Under the pieces are notes generated by a model. The model was not told the origin of the DNA, searched no databases, and saw only the letters and a list, made by a program, of their open reading frames with translations. Below are positions 13,134 to 25,137 of a DNA stretch of 64,000 nt, piece after piece. Each line of letters begins with the position of its first letter. Within the stretch, counting starts at the first letter, position 1. The DNA is from Dimorphilus gyrociliatus (Eukaryota > Annelida > Polychaeta > Dinophilidae). Location of the stretch: positions 4,211,891 to 4,275,890 of the forward strand of contig CAJFCJ010000002.1 in NCBI GenBank assembly GCA_904063045.1. Direction: 5' to 3'. Position numbers and translations under genes: made by a program.

Positions 13134-13571
13134 ATGCTCCAAGAAATCAGGAACGCCGTCGATTTTATAACAACTGTCCTTTTAAAGCGCCAGTCCGTCT
13201 CTGAAAATATATGCGAAAAATTTAATATTACGTTAATCGACGCCTTTAAACAACGTTTTAGGGAACATTGGTTTCCTGAATCACCCGACCGAGGCTCCGC
13301 TTATCGGTGTGTTCGCATTAACTACGATATGGACCCAATTCTGAGTAAAGTCTGTGCAAAAATTGGATTGGATATAAATCTTCTTAAATCGTCTCTGCCC
13401 TACGAAATCACAGTTTGGATCGATCCGGAGGAAGTTTGCTACAGGATAGGAGAAGACGGTTCTATTGGTGTTTTGTACGCTTCGAAACAGGAGATGACGC
13501 AAAGATCCTGCAAACGAGAAGCGTCCCCGGTACAACGTCTTCAAATGGCTCAACCCGTTTACGCAAGTTAA
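13134..13571 (+). CDS. BTG1/BTG2-type antiproliferative protein
   Basis: A single-exon gene of 145 residues. The BTG domain fills residues 1-115: N-terminal MLQEIRNAVDFITTVLLKR, the Box A region REHWFPESPDRGSAYRCVRI, then MDPILSKVCAKIGL, and the Box B region VWIDPEEVCYRIGEDGSIGVLY. These match BTG1/2 more closely than the longer TOB proteins, and the length fits (BTG1/2 are about 158-171 residues). BTG proteins bind the CAF1/CNOT7 deadenylase and slow proliferation. The tail after residue 115 is short and ends in AQPVYAS, perhaps a reduced Box C. The start is chosen because upstream sequence has promoter character and the BTG domain begins right at this Met. Being intronless sets it apart from its neighbours. 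Confidence 0.93.
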   Translation: MLQEIRNAVDFITTVLLKRQSVSENICEKFNITLIDAFKQRFREHWFPESPDRGSAYRCVRINYDMDPILSKVCAKIGLDINLLKSSLPYEITVWIDPEEVCYRIGEDGSIGVLYASKQEMTQRSCKREASPVQRLQMAQPVYAS

Positions 13572-16500
13572 CGAGTTAAATGTTTGGACAGAAAATCAAC
13601 TGATCTCCTAGAAAACCGGCGATATTTGCTATACGAAAATTCCTCGAGTTTTTACTACCAGTTTTCTCAAATGAATGCTGGAACACTTTGCTCCGAATAT
13701 TTTTTAAAAAAAAAAGCGGATTCTTAATTTTTTATTTGACTTTTTCATGCAGATGACAGTATTCGTTAACTGTTGAAAACTTGATGAATATTCTATAGCG
13801 AATCTCTATACGTACTTTTCCGAATAGTGTCGTAAATATTTCTGTGTTCAGTAAAACTGTAAAACTTTTATTTTTTTAAGAATGGTAGAATTAAGTTTTA
13901 AAATTTGGATAAATATAGATTATTATTATCTTTGAGCATTGAAACATCTTTGTTACACCGATATATGTATTAAAAAAAAATAATGAGAGAGGGAGAGGTA
14001 AGCAAGAAAATGACTAGTTGCATGACTATCGTTTATTCTAGATTTATTTTTACTCACAACTAAAAAACAAAGGTGCTGTACGAATGTTATCAAAGGGTAT
14101 CACGCACGTATGATCTCATATCCAAGATGTTAATATGTCAATCAGTGTTATGGTAAAAGGCCAATTACTAAATAACACTTAAAATTTTGGAGGATATGCT
14201 TTGTTTTGCCAGCTGCCAACTTCTTGAAAAGTTATTATATGCATTAAAACAAAAGAGAGAAATCTGTAATTCATACTTGAAAACAAAACAAGTTATAAAA
14301 AATGGTATATTTTTAGAATTTTTTATCAAAATAATATAAAAGTTGTTTACTGATCGGATTGAAAAGGTTTGCTGAATTGATACTTGAACAAAGACTATGG
14401 ATATTACGCCTTCTATAATTGCATCTATCAATTGTCAATATTTTCCCTCTGGCCTTCCCTTTTTACCTCTACCAACCCCAGACCCCCTCCCCTCTCTCCC
14501 TCTATCCAAATTCTCTCCCTGAAGCGACTCTATTTTTTTTTCTTCTCTCCCAACGCTATCCGTCACCTGTCTACCTCCCATTCCCTCCCCCCTCCCCCCC
14601 CTACTCTGTTCGATTTCTCTTGTTACCATACTTTTATCCTGCCACCCCTCTTCTGTCGCTCCAACTATTGATATTTCGGAATAAGAAGCTCTTTGTTCTT
14701 TTTCAGGTGAACTAGTGGTCACAGATGTGTTTTTTTTTTAGAGGTAAATAGAGACGAAAAGCGGGCCAAAAGACTTTTTATCCGATTTATGTCAGGCAAT
14801 CGTCCATAAATGAATAAAATTCTAAAAAAAGAATGTTTGACTCAAGCTCCCTCATTTTCTTTGTTACAAAAGTGTCACACCCTTCTGAAGATCTCTTCTA
14901 TTCACATCTTTACCGCGTAGGAAAGATTACGTGTACGATAGTGTTAGACTTTGACATTGCACCAAATTACTACAAAATTGGCTAGTGATAAGGACGTTTT
15001 TGCCTTCATTCTCATGGTCATTCAATATCCTATTGCTACACCTGCTCTATTGCGTAATCACTTTTATCTTGATTCTTCATTATTCTAGAAACGTCTTCTA
15101 TAGTTGTAATTCTGACGACATAGATGACTCATTCTTTAAAAAAAGATATGGGTTAAAGTTCTCACCGCCTTCATAAACCTTATTTATCAGGTGTCCATGC
15201 AAGCAGAACGCTAGCACTATTAAATAAACACAAGCCTATCTATTTCTTGATTCATAACGTAACAAATATAAACGGTCATAAACACACCAATACTTAAGAT
15301 TTAGTGCAAAGAAAACAAATTATTTGTCTTATTTGCTTGTATTTATCATATATATTAATATACATATATAAACTTGTTGGCTAATTAATGAAATTATTAA
15401 GAAAATTGAATTTAAAGCTGAATTATCAGATTTTTTTTGGTAGTAATCTATGTTATATACGATGACTAACTATTAAAGTGACATTGTTGAGCATTTACTG
15501 CGCAGTAATTCTAGGATAAATTTTTGTTACATCTGTGTATTCCGTAAAATCAATATTTTACTCATAATATATTGTTTATACATATATTTACATATAAAGT
15601 CTATAGACAGGAAGGGTTAATATACATAATTTCTCATAAATTATACACTTAACTGTCTGTATAGTGAATAATGAAGCAAAAATGCTTAGAAGAGAAGACA
15701 ATCTGAGCTATATATTTACAACTAAGTATTGAAAATAGTAAGAGAGGATATATAATGGTTGATTAGAAATAATCTTAACCGTAAAGGCTTCAGACATATT
15801 TCGTATCAAACGTATAATAAAAGATGCCGTTTTTGTCGATTGTACGCTGCCGTTCTTATATCAATTTGTCTTTTAGGCGGTGATGTTATTTTCTGGAAGC
15901 TGGTTAACCTTTATGCTGCGTTCATACTTCTTAGAGGAATGCCTTTCATCTTCATTCACCAAAAGCTCAATATCTAATTAAAACTGTAATTGCTCTCTCG
16001 AGCTTGTAAGTATTCTTGTTAGAGGAAGGAAAAAGTCTGTGATATCATTCAAAAAAAAAACTTAAAGCTTGTAAATATAATTTCACTTTTAATTACTGGC
16101 AGAAAGTAATTCTCACTTCATCTCGTTGGAGAAAATTCTTCAATTTACGTCAATTATTTCCGACATGAATGTGCTTATTACTATCAATGATATTTTCTAG
16201 TGTATATTTATTCTCAATACAATAAACATAGCTACTTTTCTTAGTCATATGGAAGATATAATGCAAGTTCGTGAAGATTATTTGAAAGAAGACTGTTCTT
16301 ATTAACGTTTGAAAAGAAACAAAGAAAACTAAATTAAAATAAATCATTCCCTAGGCCTATATTGTATGTATCGGTTCTTTCAAAAAAGGTATTACACCGT
16401 GACATCATATACGGAGTCATACTTCTAAAATTACCGATGGCGTGCCTATGGTTCAGTGGAATTGGTAATTTAGAACGGTACACCAAAAGTTTTCGATATC

Positions 16501-19500
16501 CAGTGATCGACATGACTAATCGCTATAACCTATAATGTTGCCCATTTCATTCCTCACTCCAACAGAGAATTGCAAGGTCGGCAGACTATTTTTACTGCAC
16601 GACTTTATATTTAGAGACCTAAATTAGCAAGATTTTTATAAATTATTCCAGAAAAAAGATGAAGAACATACAGTATATTAGAATATACAGTATGCGGAGA
16701 TAAAGTGAAAAATGATTCTCATTAAGAGTTAAAAACTCCTATCTTAGCATTCGTAAACATGTACTGAATGGAACTGAATACTATATACAGCCTTAACCTT
16801 CTTTTATGTTTATTTTTTCTTAAGTTTTACACTCGTACAGAAAGAATTTGTCTATTTAAACAGAAAAAGATATATTATCTTCTAATACTTATATATACAT
16901 ATATTAATATATTCCAATTGATTGTTCAATCTAGAATAAAAACATAATTTTTTTATCTATACTACAATCATATCTAGGGCCGTTAACCACAGAAAAAAAT
17001 TACTGCTTTTCGCTTTCCATTAGATGATAAAGTCTTTTGCCTTAGGCCTATATTTACACCGAATCGACAAATGAAATGATTTATAGAAAATAAGTTTGGT
17101 AGAGTGAAACATTTTTTTTACCATTCCTATTTGAACTATTTCAGCATTTGTTTGATTATCAAAGTGGAAGTGTCGAAGAGTCCTCGTATATTTTGATCTA
17201 CGTGAGCAATTTAGATCAACATCTATATCGGCAAGGACAGAGAAATATAAAAATTCGGCAGCAAAAGTGTCTTATGATAGGAAAATTGCCTCTGGCAGAT
17301 GTCCAATTCTTTCGTATACCCTTTCCCACCCTTCCTCTCAACCTCCCCTCTCTCTTTCTATTCTTTTTTTATAACAGCCCTCTTTTCCATGCCACTCTTT
17401 ATGCCCTGAATTGTCGTAATAGGAAAAAAATAACAATTAGACGATGTCCTGTAGTTCTTTTTTAAGAAGATTTTAAGTTAAAAAAAGAAAATTTTAACAG
17501 CTGAAGGTTTCCCATAAAATATTTGGGATATTTCTTTTTTAGTTGTTGATTCATTTTGTTGTTTCATTATCATTTTTCCTTTTTCAAACTGCTAGGCTTA
17601 AAGTGGGAATTATTATTTACTTGAGAAAGAAATGCGGAAACATCTGCTTATGACAAAGTCAACAATCGATAAATGAATGTTTGGAAACCAAGAAAAAAAC
17701 AGTTATTTTCCTTATAAACCAAAACGATTTTTATTTGATATTATTAGAGGGAAAAAGGGATTAAAGGAGAGGATTTTTTTTATTCTATCGACTCTTTCCT
17801 TTGTCATAAGAAATTATAAATTATCCCAGAGGATAAAGCAACATCTAGACACGCAAAAGAAATTTTCACAGACCAAGACCTTGATTACGTAAAGAAGTAG
17901 ATGTTTTCCTAACAGCGGTTAGTATATACCATCGTATGGTTTGGCATTCGTCCAAGAATCATAAACAAACTAGTAGATTAACGAATAAGCTATATAGTAA
18001 GTAAATATGACGTTACTCTATTTTAAAAAGAATATCATGGTTCCCTTCCGTTCTATTGATTCTCTATTCCTTACTTATAAAAAAGTAGATAAATCGGTCA
18101 AATAGATTTCTTTCTTAGTTATAGGAGATAGGAGTAAATTGTTTTTTTGTACATATTTGTCGCAATATTATTTAATTAAGCTAATAATTCTATTAAATTA
18201 TTAAAGGTATTGAAAGTTTTAGGATTATTTAGTCAACTTAGTCCAACATTTATTTTATTTTGTGGGGCTTTGAAAAAAGATTATGGATTTCAATATTTTG
18301 AACTATTTCTTATTAAAGCTTAAAAACACCTAAGTCGAATTTTAACTCAGCTGTTTAAATAATTTGAGTGGGTTATAGGCTTATCTTATCAGCTGTTAAT
18401 TCTTGTTTACGAGTTGACCTAATTGCATAATTTATGCTAAGGCCTGGAGAGATTGTATCTGTTTGTTGAATTATGACATGATGAGAAAAAAGATATCGTT
18501 TATTGAAACACTTGAATATTTTATAAATATTGTTTTTACATTTTTCTGCTCAAGTATATTTGATGGGCAAAAACTAGATTAAAAAAATTGTTAAAATCTA
18601 TATCACACCTTGAACAAAACAACAATTCCTCTAATTATACATTGAAGCAATAGACCTTTATTACAGAACTTGGAAGTGGTATTGATTCAATCTATGTTAT
18701 GCTTTTAATTAATAAACAATCGATAAGTTTATTTGTATTCTATTTTAAGGATAAAATATGTAATTTTAAGTTTTTATAATGGACATTTGCAAAAGAAATG
18801 AATTTGTATACAGCATATATATGGAAATTTATAGTCTATAACTGAATGCAACCAAGTGGAAATCACATGGCCCATGCCGTCTCTTTCTAATTATTGAAAA
18901 CGTCTCCTTTGTCATTGCTTTGGGTATTATCAAATGTTCACGCACATGCGCTCATTTCCATATATATAGCTACTCCATTGAAACATTTTTATCAATAAAA
19001 AAAACTCACAGAACGCATTGAAAATATATGACTTCGTGTATTAGACGCGAAACTTTAATATGTTTGTATAGTACATACGTAAACATTTTCCCTCCACCTA
19101 CCTCTTTTACCTTTTATACTTTTTAACTTGTATCAGCATTTTACCTTTAGGCCTTGGCTCAAATTTTATTCATGCATAGTATTTTAGGCGTGTGTGTACT
19201 TAATCTCTGCTATTAGAGATATGCTTAAGAGAACACGACCCATTCGAATTAATTGGAAAATATTAGTATTACACTACTTCCTCCTTATTCGTTCACTCAA
19301 TTTCCCTTAATAATTCGATAAACTAGCACCATATGTCGTGTATTAAACGCTAATGAAAGGTTTGAGAAAGACTCAAAGGTTTTGATGGCTCTTAGAAAAA
19401 AAAACATTTTTGTCATAATTGTTCCAAACGATACCCTCGTGATAAGACACAAAGTGTGGTCTTTTGAATTTTTACTTTCCTTTTGAAGTAGATGAAGTAA

Positions 19501-19804
19501 TACTCTTTCAACTCGCCGCGTTTAAATAACAAAAGTTTGGCAGAAACTTGCCGCCTGTTTATCTATAAGCCTATAAATAGCTCTTTGTTAGATCTTTGTT
19601 TTGCTATGGGTACAATATTTTCGTGCCTAGTCAACATATTTGTAAATCCTTTTCAATGTAAATGATATTTAAATAAGAACTAAATAACATTCAAATTCAA
19701 ATTTTCAAAGCTTTAATTGCCCAAGCGTCACAACAAAGAGAGTTCGTATTCGGGTTATATTTACTCACGATATTGTAAACATGGAGAAATTGAAGACAAA
19801 AGGC
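13572..19804. other. Long intergenic stretch without recognised genes
   Basis: About 6.2 kb, AT-rich, between BTG and the amino-acid transporter, whose 3' end it flanks. It contains a pyrimidine-rich tract (14442-14624), a second short one (17318-17370) and several poly-T runs. The proline/serine-rich open frames over the tract arise from its composition. An 8-bp inverted repeat AAATTACC/GGTAATTT (16428-16435, 16464-16471) is the only hairpin noted. Confidence 0.55.
14442..14624 (+). repeat. Pyrimidine-rich tract (C/T on plus strand)
   Basis: About 180 bp consisting largely of C and T on the plus strand, with few purine interruptions, in otherwise AT-rich DNA. Such homopurine/homopyrimidine tracts can adopt triplex (H-DNA) structures; that is an inference here. 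It is not coding despite open frames on both strands. Confidence 0.75.
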
Positions 19805-22577
19805 CTATTCGGCAGATTGGGGTTGAGGTTTTTGGATTGTTTCTTGTAATTTTGGTAGATTTGCTTCTTGATTATCAGTTCCCCCATAAGATGTTAAATC
19901 AGCATAATTAGCCAAGCCTTTATTTTCATGGCTATTTCTCATACCATAGACAAAATATATTAATAAACCAATAGCTAGCCAAATCAGCAGCCTCATCCAC
20001 GTGACAAAGCCCAATTTTAACATCATTGTAACATTGATAAAGACTGACAAAGTAGGTAAGAACGGAACAAAGGGTACCTGTATTTGTAAGTAACGAAAGT
20101 TAATACATATTTTATTATTTATGATTTAATATTGAATTCAAATGTAAGATAAAATACTTGGAAGGTTTTAAAGCTGACGTTTTTTTCGTGAAGCATAAGA
20201 ATTAAGAGACAAATAGTAATGGCCGAAGCAAAAATTATCAATAGCATGATTCTCCACCAAGTGAATTCGTTGTCAGATGGAAAAACTATTAGGATAGCAA
20301 ATATAACTATAAAGGTTATCATACTGAAGATAGTTATAGAAGTAGTGTGCTGATGAGACAATTTAGACAGATAGGGATCATTCTGAAAAGAAAAAAGTGG
20401 ATAAATCATTAAGAGAAAGGGCGTTCGGATAAAGTTGAGCCTTTACTCTGAATCTCGTCTTAAGTTTTCCAATATTTTCATGCGCTTGGCTTGCTTCAAT
20501 TATCTTCTTGGTTTCAGAGGTATCATCATCATCGTCATCTTCCCTTGTTGCCTCAGGATCAGATTTTAGTTCAAATTGGCAAGAACTCGCGGGCTGATAT
20601 CGCAGAATAAGAATACTGGTCGCAACGATAGTAAAGCTGTCAAAACAAGAAGAGTAATGGATGTGGTTAGTTGCTAATCACTGACATTTATGATGCGAAA
20701 CCGTTTTTGTATACCTCAAAAGGGTACCAATTGAAAGAAATTCCACTAGAGTATCGATGTCCAATAATAGGGCGCAAAATCCTGAAGCCAAACCAAAGCA
20801 GACGATAGCCACAATCGGCGTCTGTGTCCTCTGATTGACCCTTGAAAAAATGCTGAACAAAAGACCGTCGCTAGCCATTGAGTAAACAGCTCTTGGCATG
20901 GAAAACATTGATCCTAGCATGGATGTACTGATACAGCTTAAAGCGCCTAGTGCAACAATATATTTCACCCAATTAACTCCCCTAAAGGCGAATGCTGCTG
21001 GAAAAGGTGCAGCTAGGTCGACGGTATCTGAAGGTACCATTAACGTTAAGGCTGCTGAACATCCTACATAAAGTAAGGTGACAATGGCCATGCTACTTCC
21101 AGTTGCAATCGGTAAACTCCTAGATGGCTGTTGAGCTTCTTCCCCAGCAATAGCTATTCCTTCAAAACCAATATAAGCGTAGAAGCAAGTAGCAGCTCCT
21201 GCGAAAACGCCATGCCACCCTTTCTGAAGGAATCCTTTATCAGTCCAGTTACTTAATTGAGCTAGGGATAAGCCAGCGCAGATTATGATAAGAATCACAA
21301 CTAGATTGATGACAGTAAAAATGGAATTGACGGTGATGGATAATTTAGCTCCAGTTGCAACGCATACCATTACGACGATAACAGCTAGAAGGGCTATAAA
21401 ATCAGCATATTTACTTAATCCTGCTGCATGTATTTCCCCTAATCCGCTTAAAGTAACTCCCGAGTATTAGATATAATTAGTTGGTTTATGGCGATAATTT
21501 TTTCTCATTTTGTTAATACTACTTCTTAACTATTATGTAATCGAGAGTTGGCTGAAACGTCGGACACGCGATACAATTAAAGTTAGTGATAACGGGACAA
21601 AACTGTCAGTATAATTAAACTATAGAAAGGATCTAAACCCTCCATTAACGCATCAGCGATAAACTTTCGGCTTGGGAGTGTCCAGATACATCTCTAATTT
21701 CGGCTCCTTTTTCAAATTTAAATTAAAGCTTAGTTTTTTTTTATTTAATGGACTAGCAATCCGTCAGGTATTTATCATTAGACGTCTTTGAAAATGGAGA
21801 CCGACAGAAGAGCATTCTTGTCTGGTCGGGTAAGATTGATTTTTTGTATGCCTTTGACGTCTAAGGCAGGTGGCAAAGATGTCATTAAGGCCGTTTGATT
21901 TTGTAATTTCCTACTTTACGTCTACCTTCTGCTTTCCAACTTTGGGAATAATGCAAATAAAGAATGGGTTTTTGAAAGGGGTAAATTTTATGGATCAAAG
22001 ATTTTAGAACCTTAAGAATTTTTGTTGTTGAATTTCAAATGCATTCTTTAGGCCTATATTCTCCTAAAGTGATAACGCATTGACTGACTGATCAGCAACT
22101 TGGGAATTACTTTAAGGTAGCATTTCTAATCGCCATGTTGAATAAAGAATCAAAACTTGCACTCCAACTTCTGGCTACACTGGCAGCGCCAAGAAGATGT
22201 TCTAGAATAATATTCCATCCGATCAGAAAGGCCCAAAATTCGCCTAAAATTATGTACGTGTACGTGTAAGCCGATCCTGCTTTTGGCACCCTTGCTCCAA
22301 ATTCTGCGTAGCATAAGGCTGATAGTAAAGCTGCTATGCCAGCAATTATATAGGAAAGAATAGTAGCAGGGCCAGCTTCAGCCTTGACAACAGTACCAGT
22401 AAGAACAAAAATGCCAGCACCAATCATATGGCCAATACCTAGAAGGGTTAGGTCGATCGTTGTTAGGCATCTTTTTAAAGGCGTTTCGAGGAGTTCTCCT
22501 TGATCAATCCTTTTTTTACGGTTGATTGTTTGCCAAAGATTTAATGATCTATCCCGGAAATGCAGTAGGCTAGACAT
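19805..22577 (-). CDS. Cationic amino-acid transporter (SLC7A1-4, CAT family)
   Basis: Multi-pass plasma-membrane or endolysosomal transporter. Exons 22111-22577, 20715-21446, 20447-20636, 20158-20382 and 19805-20077 give 628 residues with consistent phases; CATs are usually 620-660 residues. Landmarks in order: TTIDLTLLGIGHMIGAGIFVL in TM1, CYAEFGARVPKAGSAYTYTY, GAATCFYAYIGFEGIAIAGEE (the conserved Glu-containing TM6 segment), MLGSMFSMPRAVYSMASDGLLF, LVEFLSIGTLLSF, and VPFVPFLPTLSVFINVTMM near the C-terminus. The cytoplasmic loop after ILRYQP holds an Asp-rich stretch (EDDDDDDTSETKK). GEFWAFLIGWNIILEHLLG is typical of the family. It could be a CAT1-3-like transporter or the CAT4/SLC7A14 branch; I cannot separate these by eye. 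Intron 1 is 664 bp, the others 57-80 bp. Two GGCGTCT motifs lie about 185 and 235 bp upstream of the start. Confidence 0.93.
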
Positions 22578-23611
22578 GACTGAGCTGCAATGTAGTTTTT
22601 TTTAGTATAAACCATATGTTAGCATAATACTGGATTTACAGGGATGCTAACTTGAAATTTTAATTACCTACCTAAACTATAACAAATAAGGACTCATTTC
22701 TGCTATAATTTCAAATGATTAATTTAAATATACATACACACGCAGCCAAAATTTTGCGGAGGCGTCTCACACAGACGTCTAGCAGCCGACACTCATGGCG
22801 AAGAAACGTGGGCGTCTATAGTGCAGGGTTTTTTTAGTGCAGTTGGTGACATCAATATTGCGGCTGTATATATATAGTATACATTCATCATTAACTCTCT
22901 AATTAGCGGTTTCTTTGTGATTTTTAAGGTGAATGTATATCGTAGAAGTGTTCTAGGAAAAGTAAGTGGATGATTAGACGACATTATAACATAATATTTA
23001 CTAAAAAAAGTATATATATAACCAAACAACATAGCAACATGAAGATAGATATACTATTCTCTTCTTCTCGAAGAAAAAGATAGAAAAACTTCACCAAACC
23101 AATCGCATAAAGCAATGTTAGATATTCTACCCGATATTCATGATTACTTCTCACTCCTAGAATATTCTTACTTGTTTACTACATATGATTAATACAATAA
23201 ATTTGTCTACGTATCAAATTTTTTCCAAGGCATTTTGCAGATTCTATGATAGACAACTAAAACGGTTTTCTCTATCAACGTATATGAATAGATGACAAAC
23301 ATCTTCTTCGCTCTTTTCTTTTCTCTAACGTACTACTTTGTATAAGAAAGACATCTATTAGTCGAAAACTAAGTCAGTATGTGTCATTATGAAGTAATCC
23401 CCAAAGAAAATAGATTCTAGTATAAACTAAAAATAGACATTTTACTTCTATGTTACTATACAGAAGAGTTATTAATTAGAGTAATTTCTATAACTTTCTA
23501 TGACAAATATAGATTATGTAGGTATAAATTACTTTCTTTCAATATATAACTGGATAGTATAGATAATAGAAAATGTATATTGCTATATATAGAGAGTGTT
23601 TACAAATAGGC

Positions 23612-23632
23612 GAGAGAGAGAGAGAGAGAGAA
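23612..23632. repeat. (GA)n microsatellite
   Basis: A perfect GA dinucleotide run in the CAT-KCC intergenic region. Confidence 0.95.
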
Positions 23633-24889
23633 CGACAACAGAGCACATAAAGAAGAAATAGAAGATGAAACTTGATGGATTTTGACAATAAAAAAAAGAA
23701 AACTGCGTTGACAGATAAATTTAATAGAGATAAATATGCAAGAAAAATGCCTGTCTTTATATTTATTTGTATGCTTTTCGCACGAATCTCAACATTAGAT
23801 TCTACCTAAACAAACATAAACATATATTAACAAAAAACAGATTCTCAAATGCCATTTTCGCTCCTTATCTTACTTAAACTAGACATATAATTTAATAAAT
23901 ATATAATAAATCACTTATTTATTTGTAATTTAAAAGATGACCTATTTTCATGGAAAACATTAAAATTTAACTGTAGCTGTTTTTCAACTTTATTGTGATT
24001 TAATGTTCAAATAGTATGCCTTGTTTCTTCAAATATTGTATTGGCACCGCACAGCGTCTTTCATTAGGTCTCCACACGACAAAGTTAACGGTATAGTGTT
24101 ACTTTAAGCTTCTGAATTTACCACTTTGTTTATCTTTTATCAGCTCCTAGCAGAAAGCCCTGTTATCTCTCCCTTTTGAGAAAATCTACCTTTGTATTAG
24201 GTATAAGCAGCGTTTTCGGACCCTGTTCTGCATCTTTTCTTCTCTTCCTACCACCCCCCATCATGCATTTTCCCCTTTATCTATCTATTTATCTTTCTTT
24301 GTTCCCTTCTGTTTTTCTTATTAGAGCTTGTTTATTAAATATTGGCCGGATTGAATATATGCTTTCAGGCCAAATGATGCACAAATGCTTTACCAATGCC
24401 GAAGGCCAATTTCTTCTGTGTAGCCTTGGTTTTATTAGAAACCATTACAATTAAACAAAGAACCAGAAATCATGGTACCCATAAAAAAAGCATGCAATTC
24501 ATGCATATTTATTAGCGTCGGTGCACATAAAACGCGTAAGGCACGCAATTCGCACGCGTTCAGGTTTAGTTAGCTGCACGAGAAATGTCGGTCAAATGGC
24601 AGGGGTTCTCTCTTGACCCAATTCTTGAATATTACGTAACTTGGTATAATAATTCACAGTCGTGTGGCTGTGGTCAAATTTATAAAGGTTCGAACGGATG
24701 TCAGATTACATGACAGGCAGGGGGTGAGGAAGAGTGTACCCATGACGTTTAGACTATTTCTAAAGTATCCGTAGAGCTGTTAGCTACGGCGTCTAAATAT
24801 ATAAACCTTTGAAGATAACTCAGAAATACAGGACGTCCAACTACAATCAGGCTGTTTTTGTATGATGTTCGCATTTTGAGATACAATTA

Positions 24890-24897
24890 TGACGTCA
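24890..24897 (+). promoter_or_regulatory. Full CRE upstream of the KCC gene
   Basis: Palindromic TGACGTCA, 241 bp before the KCC start codon. A CREB/ATF site by motif only. Confidence 0.45.
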
Positions 24898-25137
24898 TTT
24901 AGTATAGGACTATTAAAGTACTAGATATGTTAAATGCCCGGAAACTACTACTTTCGTATGGTAGCGACATCTGTGTTGTGTAAAAGAAATTGACGTGAAA
25001 AAAGCCTTTAAAGTTAGTTGTAGACAGTATATATTATTTTTTGAAAGAGAAATATTTATTCTATAGAATAATTCAAACAGAGTCAGTGATTAGGCAAAAC
25101 GATTATTTAAATATTCAAATAAACAAACGAGACAACA

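Larger units (their letters stand above)
22578..25137. other. Divergent intergenic region between CAT and KCC genes
   Basis: Shared 5' region of two head-to-head transporter genes. It contains GGCGTCT at 22761-22767, 22811-22817 and 24788-24794, a (GA)n array at 23612-23632, and a full CRE (TGACGTCA) at 24890-24897. The segment 24480-24900 is less AT-rich than the rest, as expected for a promoter region of the KCC gene. No coding exon is recognised; the open frame at 24176-24454 is of low-complexity composition. Confidence 0.6.

Noticed and set aside
13281-13553. 90-residue minus-strand frame opposite the BTG gene
   Set aside because: A shadow of the BTG coding strand; the plus frame matches the BTG family along its length.
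14384-14722. Proline/serine-rich open frames on the plus strand and an Arg/Gly/Glu-rich one on the minus strand
   Set aside because: They are direct translations of the pyrimidine-rich tract and have no start context, splice partners or family resemblance.
16428-16471. Hairpin AAATTACC...GGTAATTT as a small RNA precursor
   Set aside because: The stem is only 8 bp with a 28-nt loop, too short for a microRNA precursor.
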